Positions 1 through 20,099 of a stretch of 64,000 bases of DNA are shown here, in pieces. Source of the stretch: Elephas maximus indicus (lineage: Eukaryota > Chordata > Mammalia > Proboscidea > Elephantidae); contig NC_064822.1 of NCBI RefSeq assembly GCF_024166365.1, forward strand, positions 107,690,823 to 107,754,822, in the 5' to 3' direction. The notes under the pieces were generated by a model that was given only the letters and a program-made list of their open reading frames with translations, searched no databases and was not told the DNA's origin. A program made the translations under genes and the position numbers. Every line of letters starts with the position of its first letter. The first letter of the stretch is position 1.

Positions 1-609
1 TTGGGTCCTGCTCTAGGAGGGGCCCTCCCCATGTTCCTTCTTCTTGGAAGGAGGCCCAAGGGCATGCTTCCCAGACACAGAGAAATCCTCCACAGCCCTG
101 TAGTTTGAAGTTCATGCTGGATATCAGCATCCTATTAAATTCTTTGCTTCCTGAAGGCCTCATACAGATTACCTGCTCCATAAATATTTGTGCAATTGTG
201 TGGACTTTGCCAAATCTCTCTAAGGTATGCTTGCAAGAATTCTGAAAACTTACTCATATTTACCAATCCAGTTACCATAATTTTGGTTTAAGTTTCAGAA
301 ACCTTGAATTTTTCAAATAGTAGAAACCCATGCACCTGGAGAGGCCAAAGAATCGAGGAGTTTTGAGGAAGTCTGGATAATCCAAATGATGGACTTTAGC
401 TCCAGGAGAGCTACCTGTTCAAACCAAAATTCTCCAAATTTCTAGTCTATGAGGAGTTGCTCAGGGAAATTAATAAAGCTATGAGGTTTCAAATCTCCAG
501 CTCTAAATAGCTACTGGCCTTCAGCAAATGGGCAAGAGATATTTGCAAGGCTGGTTAAGCTGGCCCTGAGGACAGATTCGAAAGCAGAACCACTGTCTGC
601 CTGCACTCA

Positions 610-2251
<1,642 letters not shown>

Positions 2252-2317
2252 GGTGCTTCTGGAGGGCTGGGTTGCAGGGGACAGGGTGAAGATCTGGAGC
2301 TCGGGTGAAAACTCCAA

Positions 2318-2410
2318 TGTGCTCCTCTGGGCGCCCCAGCCCTATTTATGCTCAGACTCTGAAGGGGCTTGGCTGTACTGATGCGTTTGGGCAATTTGCC
2401 GCTTTATGGG
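2318..2410 (-). promoter_or_regulatory. KRT81-like core promoter
   Basis: Read on the minus strand, a TATA box (CATAAATAGG, 2341-2350) lies about 90 bp before the ATG. An upstream CCCATAAA (2403-2410) sits about 55 bp before the TATA box. The transcription start would be near 2318. CCCATAAA is the reverse complement of TTTATGGG and fits the published HOXC13 consensus TT(A/T)ATNPuPu. The same element at the same spacing occurs before the other three keratin genes. Confidence 0.7.
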
Positions 2411-2654
2411 CTTGGGGCAGTCAGTCGGGTCCAACGCCTCTCCAGAACGTGCTTTCATGGTGGATTGGCCCGCACCCTCCTCTGTGTAAAGGGAGCCAGC
2501 CCCTGGGCTGTAGAAGCACTCAGCACAGTCATCTTCAAAGTGCCTTAGGCACTGGGGAGGAGAGAGAAGGGGGAGGGAGGGAGGAATGGGACCAGGAGAA
2601 GGGGAGGGGAAGGGAGGCTAGGTGCTGGGAAAAGGAAGAGAGAGGACCTGTGGG

Positions 2655-2690
2655 CTGTGTGCGTGTGTGTGCGCGCGCGCGCGCACCTGC
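2655..2690. repeat. (GT)n/(GC)n alternating purine-pyrimidine tract
   Basis: A run of GTGTGCGTGTG followed by repeated GC dinucleotides lies about 300 bp upstream of the KRT81-like TATA box. Alternating purine-pyrimidine DNA of this kind can adopt the Z form. A GGGA-rich segment (2555-2640) flanks it on the gene side. Confidence 0.85.
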
Positions 2691-2884
2691 GGGGGGACCC
2701 AGGGAAGTCTGAGGTATTAAAAAATAACTTCCAGATGTTTCTATTCCATTAGTAGCCAAGGTGCTACAAAGACACAAATCTGGATTTCCCCACCCCCATA
2801 TGGTCCAGTGGGCTGCCAAGAAACATCTGATTTTTCCTACCATAGCAGCAGTCAGTAGGGATTAAACATTTGTCTTTTATGTCT

Positions 2885-3249
2885 GTTTCAAGTTTTGAGT
2901 TTTCGAACATAGAGAAAACTTGAAAGAGTAGTACAACAAACACCCACAGATCCTTCACTAAGATTCAACAATTTTGAACATTACGGTATATTTACTTTCC
3001 CATCTGCCCCACTATTTGACAGGTAAGCTGCAGAAAGCATAGCAGGTCCCTCTTACATACTTCAGCATGTATTTAAGAACAAGGACCGTTTCTTAAGAAT
3101 AAGAACCATTTTTCACTTACAAGAAAATGAACAATTCTGAAGAATCATTTACTAGCCATTCCAAATTCAGTGTTCTCAATCATCCCAAGAATTTTTGTAG
3201 GCTTTATGTGATTTAACTTGTTGTCTATTCCATATATTTTCTATAAACT
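2885..3249. mobile_element. old L1 3' region fragment (L1M type)
   Basis: Segments such as ACTTCAGCATGTATTT and ATTCAACAATTTTGAACAT resemble the 3' untranslated region of old mammalian L1M elements. It is diverged and without readable coding; a SINE inserted just past 3261. Assignment is from memory of the family. Confidence 0.45.
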
Positions 3250-3261
3250 GGACATTAAGTC

Positions 3262-3429
3262 GGAAACGCTGGTGGCGTAGAGGTGAAGTGCTACGGCTGC
3301 AAACCAAAGGGTCGGCAGTCCGAATCGCCAGGCACTCCTTGGAAACTCTATGGGGGCAGTTCTACTCTGTCCTATAGGGTCGCTATGAGTCAGAACTGAC
3401 TCAATGGCACTGAGTTTGGTTTTGGGTTT
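3262..3429 (+). mobile_element. AfroSINE-type SINE, short subfamily
   Basis: Contains the tRNA-like head (GGTGGCGTAG...GGTCGGCAGT) and the tail GAGTCAGAACTGACTCAATGG. Flanked by near-identical 12-bp target duplications, GGACATTAAGTC at 3250-3261 and GGACTTTAAGTC at 3430-3441. Confidence 0.9.
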
Positions 3430-3717
3430 GGACTTTAAGTCTAGAGCTGGGCTGTAGACACATGTGGATATTTAAACTTAAATTTTAAAGCTAAACAAAT
3501 TAACGATATAGTTCCTCAGGTGCCACTAGCCACATTTCAAGTCTTTAATAGCTACACCTGACCAGTGGCTGCCTTATCGGACTGAGCAGATATTGAACGT
3601 TTCCACTGTCACAGAAACTTCTATGGGACAGTGCTGTTCTAAAGGGTTAATTGGGTTTAGGTTAAACATTTTTGGGCAGAATACTTCATAAGGGATGCCG
3701 AGTAATTCTTAGAGTTA

Positions 3718-3900
3718 AACCAAACCAAACCAAACAAAAAAACCCAAACCCACTGCTGTCGAGTCGATTCCGACTCATAGTGACCCTACAGGACAGAGTA
3801 GAACTGCCCTATACAGTTTCCAAGGAGCACCTGGTGAATTTGAACAGCCGACCTTTTGGTTAGCAGCTGTAGCTCTTAACCACTATGCCACCAGGGTTTC
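3718..3900 (-). mobile_element. AfroSINE-type SINE, short subfamily
   Basis: Reads as the reverse complement of the SINE: a CCAAACC-rich tail, then GTCGAGTCGATTCCGACTCA, ending at CCACTATGCCACCAGGGTTT. Well conserved, so relatively young. Confidence 0.9.
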
Positions 3901-4094
3901 TGTGTATCACATTAGGAAGCACAAAATGTCAAGTTGTCCTACTCCTGGTGATGTTAAATTTGATCACTTGAATACATTTTCCCCTTTGCAATTAGAAAGA
4001 ATCTCTAGGGAAACATAGGTCCTTTTTTTTGATAAGAGGGCATTTCCTTTTTATTGGACACCGACTATATGTTCATCAGTATATGACACAAACT

Positions 4095-4222
4095 ATCTCT
4101 AATTTCCACATCAACCATATGAGTTATGTACCATTATCCTCATTTTACAGATGAGAAAACTGAGGCTCAGAGAGGTTAAATGACTTGCTCCAAGTCCCCC
4201 AGCTGGTGCCATGCCTTCCTAC
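4095..4222 (-). mobile_element. MIR fragment
   Basis: Reverse-complement MIR core: CCTCATTTTACAGATGAGAA followed by GGCTCAGAGAGGTTAAATGA. An ancient mammalian SINE. Confidence 0.75.
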
Positions 4223-4634
4223 TTACAAGCTGTGACAACCTGTGGATTTCCTAATCCCTGGGAAAGTTCAAGAAGGTAGAGAAGATTGTTTAGGAGGGAG
4301 TATCTGTGAATTTAGGGTTGGGGAGAGTCAGCCTGAGGAAGGTGAGCACAGTCAGAGAGGGCTGGATGGTGAGAACCAGGAGGGGCCAGTCAGGGGTGTG
4401 TGTGGCACAAGGGTAATAGGAGCCCGTCTGGGGCTGGAGAGGGATGTAGGCTTGATCTGCATGGCCTTGTGGCTGAGAATTGGAGGAAGTTTTCAGCATT
4501 TGATATCTGTTTGGTGTATTGTAATTACCGCGATAGATTGTTTTATCTTCTTCTTATCTCCACTTCTACAGAGCAGGTTCTAGAAAAATTATCTCATAAA
4601 GTACAGAGGTTTGAATTAAATTGAAGAGAAGAAT

Positions 4635-4827
4635 GTTATTGTTGTTAGTTGCTGTCGAGTTAATTCTGACTCATGGGGACCCCATGTATGCAGAGTAGAC
4701 CTGCTCCACAGGGTTTTCAAGGCTGCGACCCTTCAGAAGCAGATTGGTAGGCCTCTGAGTGGGTTCACATCACCAATGTTTTGGCTAGTAGTTGAGTGCT
4801 TAACTGTTTGTGCCACCCAGGGCCTCC
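4635..4827 (-). mobile_element. AfroSINE-type SINE, long subfamily
   Basis: A GTTGCTGTCGAGTTAATTCTGA tail-side motif and a head ending TGCCACCCAGGGCCTCC. Flanked by a perfect 14-bp target duplication TTGAAGAGAAGAAT at 4621-4634 and 4828-4841. Confidence 0.9.
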
Positions 4828-5435
4828 TTGAAGAGAAGAATAGAGAAGTGAAATGACCCTGTAGTGGTTGCGCCTTAGGGGCAAAGGCAGGTGAAGCAGT
4901 CTTGGGGAAGAGAAAAAGAGTGGGGTTGATGGGAAAAGAGAAAACAGCAAAAGAGAGTCGGGTCAGGAGGCAGGACTCTGTGTGTTTGTGCAAAACATTC
5001 AGAAGTGGCACCCTGTGACAAGACAAATGTTGGGGTCAAGGACTGTGTCAGCCATCTGGTCATCCAGAAAAGGGTATGGCATGGACTGTCACTTTACATG
5101 TTTGAGGTAGCCAGACCAGCACTCCTGAGGCTCTTTGTACCCTCATCCTCAGTTCTGGGCACTGCCCACAATTGAGCAGGGGTGCCCCCAGCAAGCCATC
5201 TGGTTGGGTGTCTGGGGAACAGTGCTGAGTCAAGGTTCCTCTCACACACACTTTAGCTTGTCTACCAGTGTAACTCCTTATAAGAACGATATGTGTAAAC
5301 ATGAGCAAATTACTAATGGCTGGCCCTTGCTAAGCAATTTTAAAGAAACAAGAAGCAACTTAAGGGAAGATATAAAGAAATTCAAATGTGATACCATTTG
5401 CACTAAAATTCAAGCATTATTAATTGCTAATTTTT

Positions 5436-6185
5436 TAAAATAATTTTTATTGTGCTTTAAGTGAAAGTTTACAAATCAAGTCAGTCTGTCACATATAAGC
5501 TTATATACACCTTACTACATACTCCCACTTACTCTCCCCCTAATGAGTCAGCCCGCTCCCTCCTTCCAGTCTCTCCTTTCATGACGATTTTGCCAGTTTC
5601 TAACCCTCTCTCCCCTCCCATCTCCCCTCAGACAGGAGATGCCAACACAGTCTCCAGTGTCCACCTGATACCAGTAGCTCACTCTTCGTCAGCATCTCAC
5701 TCCTACCCATTGTCCAGTCCCTTCCATGTCTGATGAGTAGCCTTCGGGAATGGTTCCTGTCCTGGGCCAACAGAAGGTTTGGGGACCATGACCGCCGGGA
5801 TTCCTCTAGTCTCAGTCAGACCATTAAGTATGTTATTTTTATGAGAATTTGGGGTCTGCATCCTACTGATCTCCTGCTCCCTCAGGGGTTCTCTGTTGTG
5901 CTCCCTGTCAGGGCAGTCATCGGTTGTGGCCGGGCACCAACTAGTTCTTCTGGTCTCAGGATGATGTAGGTCTCTGGTTCATGTGGCTCTTTCTGTCGCT
6001 TGGGCTCTTAGTTGTCGTGTGACCTTGGTGTTCTTCATTCTCTTTTGATCCAGGTGGGTTGAGACCAACTGATGCATCTTAGATGGCCACTTGTTAACAT
6101 TTAAGACCCCAGACGCCACATTTCAAAGTAGGATGCAGAATGTTTTCATAATAGAATTATTTTGCCAATTGACTTAGAAGTCCCC
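5436..6185 (-). mobile_element. 5'-truncated L1, 3' UTR end
   Basis: Begins with TTTTTATTGTGCTTTAAGTG, the reverse complement of the 3' end shared with the larger L1 at 24262. Flanked by a perfect 19-bp target duplication TTATTAATTGCTAATTTTT at 5417-5435 and 6186-6204. About 750 bp long, so heavily 5'-truncated. No coding remains. Confidence 0.88.
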
Positions 6186-6344
6186 TTATTAATTGCTAAT
6201 TTTTGAAGGTTTAAAAGGAAATCCAACCTGTAAGTTTCCTTAGAGTAAAAAAGCTTGGGGGGAGGGATGGAGGGAAGATGAAAAGGGAAGACTTGGCAGC
6301 ATTGCCACTATATGGCTTTGGCTCTGCCAATGTGTACTTTCTGG

Positions 6345-7105
6345 TAGCTAAGATTGTTTTTATTGTGAAATATGTCATACACATAAAAGAATGTATAGGT
6401 AGTATACCTACCACATTTAGAGAGAAATAACATATGTGTAGTTTAGGGGATTCCTATGTGCCTCCTTCCGATTGTACCCCATTCCTTCCTGGCCCATGAG
6501 TGACCCCTTTCTGGATTTGTGTTAGTAATTCCCTTGCTTTTCTTTACAATTTTATAGCCTATGTAAACCAAAAAACCAAACCGACTGCCATCAAGTTGAC
6601 TCTGACTCATAACGACCCCATAGGGTTTCCAACACTGGTAAATCTCTAAGGAAGCAGACTGCCACGTCTTTCTCCTGTGGAGCCGCTGGTGGTTTTGAAC
6701 CACCGACCATTTGGTTAGCAGTTGATCGCTTTAACCACTGTGCCATGAAGGTTCCTTCTAATCTATGTATGCATCTCTAAATGATACATTGTTTAGTTTT
6801 CCAGTTTTTGAACTTCATATAAATGGAATCATGTTGTATGTATTCTTTTGTGTCTGGTTTCTTTTGTTTATCATTGTTTTCCGTAGCTTTATTGTATTCA
6901 TTTGCTCTGTGGACTAATTGTACGAACATACTACAGTTTATTCAACTTTCTACCCTGATGGCTTCATGGTTGTTTCCAGAATTCTGTACTATGACCAAAA
7001 GTGCCATGAACATTCTTTTCCATGCCTCCTGGTGCATTTGTGCAAGAGTTTTTCTAGGGTATATGATTTTTTTTTTAAATTATGCAAGTAGTACATGTTT
7101 AGCAT
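6345..7105 (-). mobile_element. old L1M fragment, split by a SINE
   Basis: Both sides of the SINE at 6565-6756 resemble L1M 3' sequence: TTTATTGTGAAATATGTCAT to the left, and ATGGAATCATGTTGTATGTA then TGTTTCCAGAATTCTGTA to the right. Diverged, and older than the SINE. Confidence 0.65.
6565..6756 (-). mobile_element. AfroSINE-type SINE, long subfamily
   Basis: Contains ACTGCCATCAAGTTGACTCT and a head ending TTAACCACTGTGCCATGAAG. Inserted into an older L1M fragment. Confidence 0.85.
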
Positions 7106-7154
7106 AGAAAAGTATTTTATGATTATTCTTCTAAGCTTAAAAGATAATGACACT

Positions 7155-7310
7155 TCTTGAGCACTTCATTAACTCATTTAATTTTTAATTTAGTTAACTC
7201 ATTTAATTTTCACAACTACCCTCTGAGGTTGGTTTTATTATTCCAGTTTTACGGATGAGGAAACTGAAGCTTAGGGAGGATAAGAAATTTGCTTATGTTG
7301 TGCAGTTTGG
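7155..7310 (-). mobile_element. MIR fragment
   Basis: TTTTACGGATGAGGAAACTGAAGC and neighbouring sequence match the reverse complement of the MIR core. Confidence 0.65.
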
Positions 7311-7647
7311 CACTCATAACTGGGTGTGTATGTTCCCAGTAAAAAGGATGAGTTTGTCTCATTGCACTCCCACCTATCCACTGTTGGCCATCAGTAAAGG
7401 AATCACAGTAGGTGGTATTTATATATAACATAAAAACACTCGCTTGTTCATCCCCTCCCTCTAGATCCCTCTTTGGGGTACTTCAAGGTGCTCTCAGGGT
7501 TTAAGGGCAGAGGATGGAGAATTCACCCTTGTCCTTTTTGGGAAGCTCCTATTTTTAAGAGAAAAGCTGGACGTGTACCAAGATCATGAACAAAAATGCA
7601 ACCCCGGCAACATACCAATGAGTACAAATGCTTTGTTCATGAATATA

Positions 7648-7705
7648 TACGAAGGGCTTGGCACATAGTAGATGCTTAATAAACATTTGTTGAATGAATG
7701 AAATG
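7648..7705 (+). mobile_element. L2 or MIR 3' end
   Basis: GGCTTGGCACATAGTAGATG followed by AATAAACATTTGTTGAATGA is the conserved 3' terminus shared by L2/MIR-type elements. Confidence 0.7.
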
Positions 7706-8890
7706 AGTACCAGTTGCATATTAAGTGCTGAGTAATGGAGCCATCAAAGCTTGGTGGTTAATTGTGCAAAGCTTTCTGGTAGGGTGGGGTGGGAAGGGGG
7801 TGAAGACCAGATGAAGCATGCCAGAGGGTGGCCATTCCTGGGGATGGGATGGGGAGGCATTCTTGGCTGAGGCCTGAAGGAGGGAAGGAGATGTGTCCTT
7901 GACTGAAGAGAAGTCCTTGACCTGAGCTGTGATGGGATTGTGGGGAAAGCCAGACAATTTGGGGAAGAACCCTGAAAGCCTTGGGCAGAGTGGAGACCGG
8001 GGGTAGGGTTGGGGAAGGAAAGAGAAAAGAGGATGGGGAGGAAGATTTATAGGGAGAAGGGAGCTAGGGGAGATGCTGTGGTCTCAGATTCTATTACTTT
8101 CAGAGCAACTTAGAAAAAAAAGGAAAGGAGACTTGGCTGGGAGGCAAGGAGAAAGGGAGGGAGAGGAGATTGGGAAGACAGTGAAGAGGAGGGAAGCGGA
8201 AGACTGGGGGAAAAGTGGGGAGAAGACCCAGGGGAACATGGTGAGGGGGCCCTCTGGGTAGAAGAGCAAAGGCGGAGGAGGTTGATGGGGGGAGGGACGC
8301 AACACTGAAGGCCAGTCATAGACCTGCTCAAAGAGGAGGGCAGCCTTAGCTCCAGCTTTATGGAAATTAGCCTTCCCAAGACAGGAACGTGGGTGGACAG
8401 GCAGGGCCCCAAGCTGTTAATCAGCAGGTCAGCTGGGTTAGTGGGATGGGCCTCACCAGGGGCCGGGTTCTTGAGTCAGGCCCCAGCCCCTCCCAGGCTC
8501 CCCACAAGAGGCTTTGGTCCTTTTGTCCAATGGGACTTCCTTCTGGTGGTTTCTGAGGAGGCAGAGCTCTGACTAATGTCTTTCAACTCACCAACCCAAA
8601 TGTCCTGGGGGGCTGGACCTGAGGTCAGCTCCCGCATCAGCAATGTGAGTGCTGTGTAGACAGCCACCCTCCCACTCCATCAATTTCCTCCACTGGAACC
8701 TGGCCTGCACCTGATTTCTGTAAACAGGAAGCATGCACTGCGATGTTATAAATGGCACGGCTCCTTGGATACCTGCAAGCCCAGCATGGAGATGTGTTGG
8801 TGTTCTCCAGATGTAGAGCTCACAAGCTGTCTCCCAGCCAGCTGCACAGAGCAGAGTCCCAGGGAGGACACTGGCCCTGCTTCCAAGGCC
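7706..8890. other. intergenic stretch without recognised elements
   Basis: 7760-8290 is strongly purine-rich (GGGA, GAGG and GGAAGG runs), giving long spurious open frames on both strands. 8300-8890 is unique-looking. I recognise no gene or repeat family here. Confidence 0.6.
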
Positions 8891-9345
8891 TCCATCCTGG
8901 CTGGCTTTCCCTCTCCTCTCCACCTTCACAGCGTCTCATGATCCTTCCACTCCTGCAAGTCCCTCAGAGGCCCCTGCTATCCACCCCTGGCTCTGTCTCA
9001 CACTTTCCCTCTGCCTGAAATACCTCCACGTACATCTTTTCACCAACACTGCCTCCTTACTAAAGACTGTCTCATCCTTTCCAGGAAGCCTTCCTTACCT
9101 TTCCCATCAGGCTGGCTGTTTTTCACATTGCCCGAGAATGGACACTTTCAGCAGACTTTGCATCCCTGGGCATCTGATGATACATTCTCAAGGCAGCCTT
9201 CTTTAGACTTCTGGCCTTTCTCAGGAATGCGGGTCTGTCTTCCTTGCCAGACTAGAAGCTCCAGAACCCATATGTCATTACGGCCCTCCTCCCTCCAAAA
9301 TTAAGACAGGGCTCAGCATATCATTCACTGAATCTCTGAATCCCA
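8890..9345 (+). mobile_element. L2 fragment
   Basis: Segments such as CTGCCTGAAATACCTCCACG, CAGGAAGCCTTCCTTACCTT and AGACTAGAAGCTCCAGAACC follow the order of the L2 3' region. Diverged. Confidence 0.6.
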
Positions 9346-10080
9346 CAACTGGAAGATGTTATCTAGTCTAACTGATCACCCAGCTTGGGGAATCTGCCTT
9401 AGAACATTCTACATAGCAGCAGGATGAAGTGAGCCTTGAACAAGAACTTCCTAATGTTAAACCACATGTTTTTCCTTTTCTTTCCAATCACCCCTTGAAG
9501 GGAGATCCGCTTGGGCCCAAAGAAGAGAATCTGATCTCCAATCTCTTATTTCTCTTTTATATGAAGCTTCCCTAAGCAGGAGAGATGCCACAAGTTCCTT
9601 TAGGAAACCATGATTACACATGTTCCAACTTCCATCTGTCCAGCCGCAGTGAAATATTGCCTTCTCTTGCTCCCTTTGGAGCTTCATTACGCATGGATGG
9701 ATTATTGAGGACATGTCTCCACCTTCAACCCTGGCTATTGGCCAGTCAGAAAGTTTCATAATCAGTCAAAAAGCAGGATGAGTAGGCATGTCATTGTTTG
9801 ATTTATGATTGAGGATTTCTGATAAGACCAAGTAAGAATTACAAAATTGTGAATTATTCAGTTTCCAGACCTTTTTGATTATCCAAGCCTCTCTTCTCAC
9901 CTGTAGAGTGGCTGTCCAAGAATTCATGACATTTTCCGTTTTTCTAAAAGGAGAGATTCAGGTTGGGTTTTCCCTGGCGACAATTAGGCTGGAGTGGTGA
10001 GTCAGGGAGGGACATTTGTTTTGGGCCCTTTTTCAGGATAAGAGGGAATAACTACAGCTCTTGGGCTGGCCCCATAGTGG
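9346..10080. other. intergenic stretch, nothing recognised
   Basis: No gene-like codon structure and no repeat that I can name. Confidence 0.5.
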
Positions 10081-10084
10081 AATA

Positions 10085-10200
10085 ACAGTAGATAACATTT
10101 ATTGAGCATTGCTGTGTGCCAGGTGCTGTGTTAAACATTGTCTATGGATTATTACATTTAAATTTTCTACTAGTCCTTTAAGACAGGCGCCATTAGTGAA
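10085..10200 (-). mobile_element. MIR-family fragment
   Basis: CATTTATTGAGCATTGCTGT followed by GCCAGGTGCTGTGTTAAAC resembles the reverse complement of a MIR/L2 3' end. Confidence 0.6.
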
Positions 10201-10265
10201 AACTGAACACAGATAGTTTAGGAATGTGGGTAGGCATAGCTCTACCTCCTCATCAACAATACCTA

Positions 10266-10515
10266 CTAATATTATCACATATTTACAATGTGTCAGGCTC
10301 TGTTTTAAGTGCTTTACGTGGTTTAATTCTTTTAATCCTTACAACAACTTTATGAGGTGAGTGCCATTATTATCCCCATTTTACAATTCATAAAATGAGG
10401 CACAGAGAGGTTAAGTAACTTGCCTGAGGCTACACAGCTAGAAAGTGGTAGAACTGGAATTCAAAATCAGGCATTTTGGAATCTGGGCCTGTGCTCTTAA
10501 CCACTATTTCATATA
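10266..10515 (-). mobile_element. MIR, nearly complete
   Basis: Contains CCATTTTACAATTCATAAAATGAG, CACAGAGAGGTTAAGTAACTTG, ACACAGCTAGAAAGTGG and a head ending TGTGCTCTTAACCACTAT. This is the full reverse-complement order of MIR. Confidence 0.85.
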
Positions 10516-10545
10516 TTTAAACTCTTTTTAGTTACAGCCATTAAA

Positions 10546-10602
10546 CCCACCAAACCAAACCCACTGCCATTGAGTCGATTCTGATTCATAGCGACCCTAA
10601 TA
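10546..10602 (-). mobile_element. AfroSINE 3' fragment
   Basis: Only the tail is present: CCAAACCCACTGCCATTGAG, then a GTCGATTCTGATTCATAGCG motif. Confidence 0.8.
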
Positions 10603-11545
10603 AGAAGTAATTTTACGAAGGACTGAGTACACACATAAATATGCACCACATACAATTAGAGCAAAAAATGTCATGAAACGATAGTTATTCTTGCTAAATA
10701 TCATTCACCCTGATATTTTCTATTCTGTTCTACTTTATTTGATTTTGTTATATGCTTGATTCCGTTAGTGGGTCACAACCTGAAGTCTGAAAAATGCTGC
10801 CCCACAGCCTACTGCCTTTCAATGGCAATACTAAGGCACATGTGCAATATATTTAGGAGTTTACTGAGCATCAGCACATCTCTGTAAATTCCCACAGTAG
10901 CATTTGGAGGGAAAGTCTTAACCCAGAAGTGAGGTGCCTTGCCCCAGTCATGTAGAGCTTGTCAGGGGAACAGTCTTGGTTCCTATCCAGGGCTTTTGAG
11001 TTCAATGCCCACACTACACCCACCGGATGGATGACTTACACCAATACTGATCTGTTCTGTCATGTTTCAAGGTCACTAACAAACTGTTGTGCAGGGAGCA
11101 GAGTTGCAAGGTGTGCATAGCATGGAAAGCAGCAGGGACTCAGGAGGTGATTGCAAGGGACTGGACGCTCTCCTAATACTGCTCTATCTGGCTTTCATAT
11201 TCTGAGCGCAATGCTGTACAGTCCCATAATAGTGGTGCCCACCCTGGGCCTTATGGACCCTAGAGGAGACAGTGTACTGAGGTGAAATCCAGACATGAAA
11301 TCCTTGTTTGGGGCCTTGTTGGGCATGGTTTAGCTTTCTTGTGGCCAGAGAGCCAGAATATGCCCTCCTAGGCCTCATGGACACTCTGAAGGAGGAAATG
11401 CCTCCTGTTAGCACAAGCTGACCACATTGGTCCTAACGAACTGGCCTATGGACTGGTGTGTGCGCAAATGAGGTGGATGAGTGTGTACATGTGTGAGAGT
11501 TTTGAGAAATTGTGTGTAGGAAGACCTGCATGTAAAAGCATGGTG
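10603..11545. other. intergenic stretch, nothing recognised
   Basis: Unique-looking sequence. No gene or repeat recognised. Confidence 0.5.
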
Positions 11546-11698
11546 AGAGAGAGGCGGAGAGAGAGGGGAAGTGGGGGAGAGAGGGGAGAAAGGAGGGGAG
11601 CGAGAAAGGGGAAGAGAAGGGGAGGGGGGAGAAAGAAAGAGGGAGAGAGGAGGGACAGAGAGAAAGAGAGAGAGAGGGAGAGAGAGAGAGAGGGAATA
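11546..11698. repeat. GA-rich simple repeat (GAGA/GGGA)
   Basis: Long purine-only stretch of GAGAGAGG, GGGGAGAA and GAGAGAGAGA units. It produces low-complexity open frames on both strands that are not genes. Confidence 0.9.
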
Positions 11699-12188
11699 GA
11701 CTGAGTGTAAGTGATTTGGGAGCCGGAGTGGGTGTGTTGGGTCTGTGTATGAATGATTAAGTTAGAGGTAGCGTAAGTGTGGCGATTTTGGGTGCATAAA
11801 GAGTACCTTAGGGTCAGGGAAACCACCAAGCACACCCCAAGTTTGGCATCGTCTTCTGTAGATCTCTACGCTCGCCAGCGTTCCTGGCCCAGTCCAATCA
11901 GCACCATGGACAGCGGCGGTGATCTCATCAAACTGGGCGCAGCTGGAGGAACAGGGGCCCCGCGCCTTCTCCTACCCCCGGTCCAACCTGAGTCACTCCC
12001 CATTCAGTCCCCAAGCCCTCAGTTTCTCCATCATTACTGGGGAGATTGAGGTGGGGGAGGAGGGTGATGAGGTGGTCCTTTGAAGAAGAAAATTGTGCAG
12101 TTTAGGGAGAAGGGCCATAAACACCTGGCTACATCTGGCCTCAATTAAGTACATTAAGGGATGAGCGACAGCAGTTAAGCAACCCAAG

Positions 12189-12280
12189 CCCATAAAGACG
12201 ACTAATTGCTCCTGACCCCGTGGTCGCTGCGCAGTCCGGCTCCCCACATATATAAAAGGCCCACAGAGGTCCAAGGAGGA
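12189..12280 (+). promoter_or_regulatory. KRT86 core promoter
   Basis: TATA box TATAAAAGG at 12251-12259, with CCCATAAA at 12189-12196 about 55 bp upstream. The segment CCAAGCCCATAAAG is shared with the KRT81-like promoter. Transcription should start near 12280, leaving about 75 nt of 5'UTR. Confidence 0.8.
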
Positions 12281-12356
12281 AACACCTGACGCCTCCACTG
12301 CACCCTCCATTAGCACTTCTCCCTCCTCAGAGCCTCCCGTCCCCGAAAGAAGAACC

Positions 12357-18816
<6,460 letters not shown>

Positions 18817-19335
18817 GAGGCTGCAGCCTCAGCGAGCGGGCGTCACTGTCACCCTCCACCCAGCCAGGACCTCATGCAACTGGAATGCACCTCCCGCTGC
18901 CACAAGCCCTGCCAGCCTCCCAAGAACCAGTCGCCAGATGTGTACTTTCTCATACCCTGTCTATCTGCTCCCCTCTGTCCTGGGGAGGCTGGGCCTCTTT
19001 CTGTAGCCTTTCCCAGTAGTCAATTTGTTGTGTTGATGACTCTGTTTTTCTTCCATCTTCTGTTATTTGCTCCTGCCTGATACCTTCGCTCAAGCTTGGG
19101 GGAAGAGGGCGGGCCCCCCCCCAAATCTCCCTGTCTGCTCCTCCTGAAATCTGCCAGCATGCTTCTGCCTGTGGAATGGAGATGGGGAACATCGATGGTG
19201 GTTTTTCTGTAACTCTGTGGGGGACATGATCTGTGAGAAAGGAGAGTGCCCCCACCCTTCCAGGGCTGTCTGCAGAAGCTTCTAGAAAGCCAATGACTCA
19301 ACTGCATGTTTGCCTTTGTTTCACTCTGTGTTTCC

Positions 19336-19341
19336 AATAAA
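19336..19341 (+). terminator. KRT86 polyadenylation signal
   Basis: Canonical AATAAA about 520 nt after the KRT86 stop codon, giving a 3'UTR of roughly 540 nt. No better signal lies between. Confidence 0.8.
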
Positions 19342-19582
19342 CTAATTGTAGCTAATCAAACCTGGTGCCTCAGAGTCTTGGAAATGCCAGTGCTTCCCTG
19401 TGATAGGTAGTCCCTGCCAGCGATTTCCTCAGGACCTCTCCATCTCCCTAGTTATTTTTCAGTAGGTGAAAATGACTGCAGTAGATGCTGCCCATGTGGC
19501 CTTGAGCAACACAAGCCTTGGCGTAAACAACGGAAGGCTCCCGGAGGCAGGGAATCTTGTGGGGGTCAAGGACTAACCTAGA

Positions 19583-19770
19583 CCAAGGTTTCCTAACTTC
19601 AGCACTATTGACATTTTGGGAAGAATAGTTTGTTTGTTGCAGGACTGTCCTGTGCCTTGCAGGATGTTTAGAGACATTCTTGGCCTCTACCCACTAGATA
19701 CCAGTAGCACCACCCCCCAGTTGTGACAACCAAGGACGTCTTTAGATGTTGCCAAATGTCTTCTAGGGGT
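19583..19770 (-). mobile_element. MER5A-like hAT-Charlie element
   Basis: AGCACTATTGACATTTTGGG, CTACCCACTAGATACCAGTAGCACC and CCCAGTTGTGACAACCAA follow the reverse complement of MER5A. Diverged, one end disrupted. Confidence 0.8.
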
Positions 19771-19909
19771 TCTCAGCGGGGCGATTTTGCCTCTGATAGG
19801 CATTCCCGGAGGGGGAAACTGCATGAGGAAAGGTGTGGAGGTAAGAATGAAAGACAGGCATGTGAGAAAGGCAGAGTGGGGAGAGGAAGAGCATTGGGAT
19901 GAGTGTCAG

Positions 19910-20060
19910 GAGGATTGGGTTTCTAGTTCAGAGTCCTGTCTTGTATCTGCCATTTAACAAATGTGTGACCATGGGCAAGTAACTTCCACCCTCTGAGCTT
20001 CAGTGTCCTTGGCTGTAGAATGAGGGAAGTTGGACAGTATTCGTAAGGTCCCTCCCAGAT
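19910..20060 (+). mobile_element. MIR fragment
   Basis: TGTGTGACCATGGGCAAGTAACTT with a following CTCTGAGCTTCAGTGTCC matches the MIR core. Confidence 0.7.
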
Positions 20061-20099
20061 CTCTAAGTGAGACAATGTGTTTGAAAGGGTTTTGTTAAT

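Noticed and set aside
8073-8412. Overlapping open frames in a purine-rich region
   Set aside because: Low-complexity Gly/Glu/Arg or Pro/Ser peptides caused by base composition.
11446-11835. Long frames in the GA-rich tract (Ser/Leu-rich on one strand, Arg/Glu-rich on the other)
   Set aside because: Products of a simple purine repeat with no gene structure.
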